Shown piece by piece: positions 13,512 through 14,726 of a DNA stretch of 14,726 nucleotides. A program made the translations under genes and the position numbers. The notes under the pieces were generated by a model, which searched no databases, was not told where the DNA came from, and was given only the letters and a program-made list of their open reading frames with translations. This DNA comes from Actinobacteria bacterium 13_2_20CM_68_14 (GTDB lineage: Bacteria; Actinomycetota; Thermoleophilia; Gaiellales; Gaiellaceae): contig MNDB01000007.1 of NCBI GenBank assembly GCA_001914705.1, positions 1-14,726 on the forward strand. The letters run 5' to 3'. The stretch's first letter is position 1. Every line of letters starts with the position of its first letter.

Positions 13512-14111
13512 ATGGAGCAGGCAGTGCCCGCGACCGCGCGGGGTCATCACCCGATCCGGCTCGTCGTCACGGACGACCTGCAGCGAAATCGCCTGACCTC
13601 CTTCTTCCGGCTGATCCTCGCGATCCCGCATCTGATCTGGCTCGCGCTGTGGGGGATCGTCGCCGTCTTGGCAGCGATCGCCAACTGGGTCGCCACGCTG
13701 ATTTACGGAAAGTCGCCGGGCGGCCTGCACAATTTCCTCGCCACGTTCCTGCGCTACCAGACGCATGTCTACGCGTACGTGCTGCTGATTTCGGATCCCT
13801 TCCCGGGTTTCGGCGGCAAGCCGGGCTACCCAATCGACCTCGAGATCGATCCGCCACAACCGCAGAACCGCTGGATGGTCGCCTTCCGGCTGATCCTCGC
13901 GATCCCGGCCTTCATCGTGTCGGGGATCCTTGGCTACCTGAATCGAGCGCTCGGGATCTTCAGCTGGGTCCTCGCGGTGCTCATGGGGCGTGTCCCAGAA
14001 GGGCTGCGGAACTTCGCCGCCTTCGCGGTGCGCTACGAGCAGCAAACAGCCGGGTATGCCTTGTTGCTCACCGAGCGATATCCGAGCTTCAACGTCGCCG
14101 TCAGCGAATAG
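13512..14111 (+). CDS. DUF4389 membrane protein with two repeats
   Basis: A 199-residue membrane protein of unknown function. Two DUF4389-like units follow one another. Unit one has RLTSFFRLILAIPHLIWLAL and a hydrophobic stretch at about 31-66, then GGLHNFLATFLRYQTHVYAYVLL. Unit two has AFRLILAIPAFIVSG with a hydrophobic stretch at about 124-158, then EGLRNFAAFAVRYEQQTAGYALLL. Each unit ends with a (F/Y)P(G/S)F motif (PFPGF, YPSF) after a conserved N-F-x(6)-RY segment. The octapeptide FRLILAIP is identical in both units, and the DNA under it is identical over 25 bases. It probably sits in the cytoplasmic membrane with paired helices in each unit. It starts 20 bp after the PaaG-like stop but appears to have its own promoter, and a terminator follows it. 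Confidence 0.85.
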   Translation: MEQAVPATARGHHPIRLVVTDDLQRNRLTSFFRLILAIPHLIWLALWGIVAVLAAIANWVATLIYGKSPGGLHNFLATFLRYQTHVYAYVLLISDPFPGFGGKPGYPIDLEIDPPQPQNRWMVAFRLILAIPAFIVSGILGYLNRALGIFSWVLAVLMGRVPEGLRNFAAFAVRYEQQTAGYALLLTERYPSFNVAVSE

Positions 14112-14133
14112 CCCTCGCCCGAACGAGTGATTC

Positions 14134-14155
14134 CGCTTCGGGAAGCGCAATTTTT
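14134..14155 (+). terminator. Rho-independent terminator after the DUF4389 gene
   Basis: The stem CGCTT / AAGCG (14134-14138 and 14143-14147) with loop CGGG is followed by CAATTTTT. The stem is short but perfect and the T-run is unusual in such GC-rich DNA. It lies 22 bp after the DUF4389 stop and upstream of the response-regulator gene. Confidence 0.6.
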
Positions 14156-14190
14156 CGGCGCCTGCGCCACCTCTTAGCGCACAGCCGAAC

Positions 14191-14197
14191 GAAAGGA
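14191..14197 (+). promoter_or_regulatory. Ribosome binding site GAAAGGA of the response-regulator gene
   Basis: GAAAGGA lies 7 nt before ATG 14205 and fixes the start. It is one of the few clear Shine-Dalgarno sequences in the window, so this gene probably has a leadered transcript, unlike most of its neighbours. Confidence 0.7.
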
Positions 14198-14204
14198 CCA
14201 TCCC

Positions 14205-14654
14205 ATGTCAGTCCTTGTCCACGACCCCCGGCCGCTCGAAGTTCTGATCGCCGACGATCACGACCTCTTTGCGCTCGGCCTCGAAGAGACGCTCGCCCAT
14301 TGTCCCGACATGAAGGTTGTCGGGAGGGCTTCCGACGGAGCCGAAGCGGTCGCCCTGGCCTCGGCACTCCGGCCTCATGTCGTACTCATGGACGTGAGCA
14401 TGCCGCGCGTCGACGGCATCCTCGCGACGCGCGAGATCACCGACACACTCGAACGCACGCGTGTCGTCGTCCTGAGCGGCCACCAAGACCTCGAGACCGT
14501 GTGCCGAGCCCGTGCGGCCGGCGCGGCCGCCTACCTCTCGAAGGGCTGCCCGGTCGACGAGGTGCTCTCGGTCGTGCGCGAGGTCGCCGACTGGCCGTCA
14601 GATCGTCTTGAACTGCTCGAATGGCTGCCGGCAGCTGCGGCAGTAGCGCACTGA
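14205..14654 (+). CDS. Receiver-only response regulator (NarL-type REC domain, no DNA-binding domain)
   Basis: A 149-residue protein with one phosphoreceiver domain (about residues 11-130). Acidic pocket D17-D18 in IADDHD, phospho-acceptor D63 in VLMDVSMPRVDG, the switch S91 in VVLSGH and K113 in AAYLSKG are all present, so phosphorylation should be possible. The sequence resembles NarL/LuxR-type regulators, which normally carry a C-terminal helix-turn-helix; here only about 20 residues (SDRLELLEWLPAAAAVAH) follow the receiver. Those last codons lie antisense to the PaaD-like gene end (14598-14654), so the tail appears to be an overprinted extension. It may act by protein contact, as a phosphate sink, or be a truncated transcription factor. 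No sensor kinase is in the window. Confidence 0.88.
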   Translation: MSVLVHDPRPLEVLIADDHDLFALGLEETLAHCPDMKVVGRASDGAEAVALASALRPHVVLMDVSMPRVDGILATREITDTLERTRVVVLSGHQDLETVCRARAAGAAAYLSKGCPVDEVLSVVREVADWPSDRLELLEWLPAAAAVAH

Positions 14655-14726
14655 GCGGCAGGGCGTCGGCCCGAAGATGTTCTCGAGCGTCGTGTCCTGG
14701 GAGCCGCAGTAGGGGCAGCGGAAGGC
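14598..14726 (-). CDS. paaD: PaaD-like protein, C-terminal zinc-finger end (cut by the window edge)
   Basis: The last 42 codons of a minus-strand gene entering from the right edge, ending in TGA at 14600-14598. The visible peptide begins AFRCPYCGSQDTTLENIFG and continues PTPCRSVRYCRSCRQPFEQFKTI. Two CxxC pairs (fragment residues C4, C7 and C29, C32) plus C23, with the FG-T-C and PFEQFK ending, match the C-terminus of PaaD, the SufT/DUF59-related maturation factor of the phenylacetyl-CoA epoxidase PaaABCE. The PaaG-like gene nearby supports this. The rest of a paaABC-type cluster would be expected upstream on this strand, beyond the window. Its 3' end overlaps the response-regulator gene by 57 bp. 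Confidence 0.85.
   Translation of the reverse strand, partial: AFRCPYCGSQDTTLENIFGPTPCRSVRYCRSCRQPFEQFKTI

Noticed and set aside
14157..14168. Palindrome GGCGC-CT-GCGCC upstream of the response regulator
   Set aside because: It is short and GC-only, so likely by chance in this base composition. No partner site or regulator is visible.
7162..14726. Possible defence island, toxin-antitoxin pair or prophage
   Set aside because: Every gene read here has a metabolic, transport, cell-wall, protease or signalling assignment. No nuclease, methylase, integrase or toxin motif was found.

Overview
This is high-GC, gene-dense DNA from a bacterium. Genes are tightly packed, starts are often GTG, and many genes seem to use leaderless promoters: a TANNNT -10 box ends 6-8 nt before the start codon. 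GC, start usage and gene content together suggest an actinobacterial lineage, perhaps a deep-branching soil group such as Thermoleophilia. That placement is inference; no marker gene is present. I see no rRNA, tRNA, CRISPR array, phage gene or transposase.

Left third (1-7161), purine breakdown: two divergent operons. The minus-strand operon has adenine deaminase, 8-oxoguanine deaminase, 5-hydroxyisourate hydrolase and the start of a probable OHCU decarboxylase, each overlapping the next. The plus-strand operon has the FAD, 2Fe-2S and molybdopterin subunits of a xanthine dehydrogenase, also joined by 4-bp overlaps. Together they would carry adenine to hypoxanthine, xanthine and urate, salvage 8-oxoguanine to urate, and process the uricase product towards allantoin. 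Uricase itself is not in view. The shared promoter region has suffered an apparently exact 253-bp tandem duplication. Each operon still has an intact first gene and promoter, but the duplication also leaves a stray promoter and a frameshifted 5' gene fragment.

Middle (7087-10568): an EamA-type transporter that runs 75 bp into the 3' end of the xanthine dehydrogenase gene, a small EthD-like protein, a YdcZ-type (DUF606) membrane protein and two consecutive crotonase-family genes. The second crotonase has no ATG, GTG or TTG upstream of its conserved N-terminal strand. A paired-hairpin, REP-like element (10481-10565) separates it from the converging next gene.

Right third (10569-14726): an L,D-transpeptidase with a membrane anchor, an HtrA-type serine protease with no evident export signal, a PaaG-like isomerase, a two-repeat DUF4389 membrane protein, a receiver-only response regulator, and at the edge the C-terminal zinc-finger end of a PaaD-like protein on the minus strand. 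PaaG and PaaD point to phenylacetyl-CoA catabolism, with more of that cluster probably beyond the right edge. I found no convincing undescribed multi-gene system. The most notable points are the promoter-region duplication, the crotonase without a canonical start, the REP-like element and the response regulator whose tail is read antisense to paaD.
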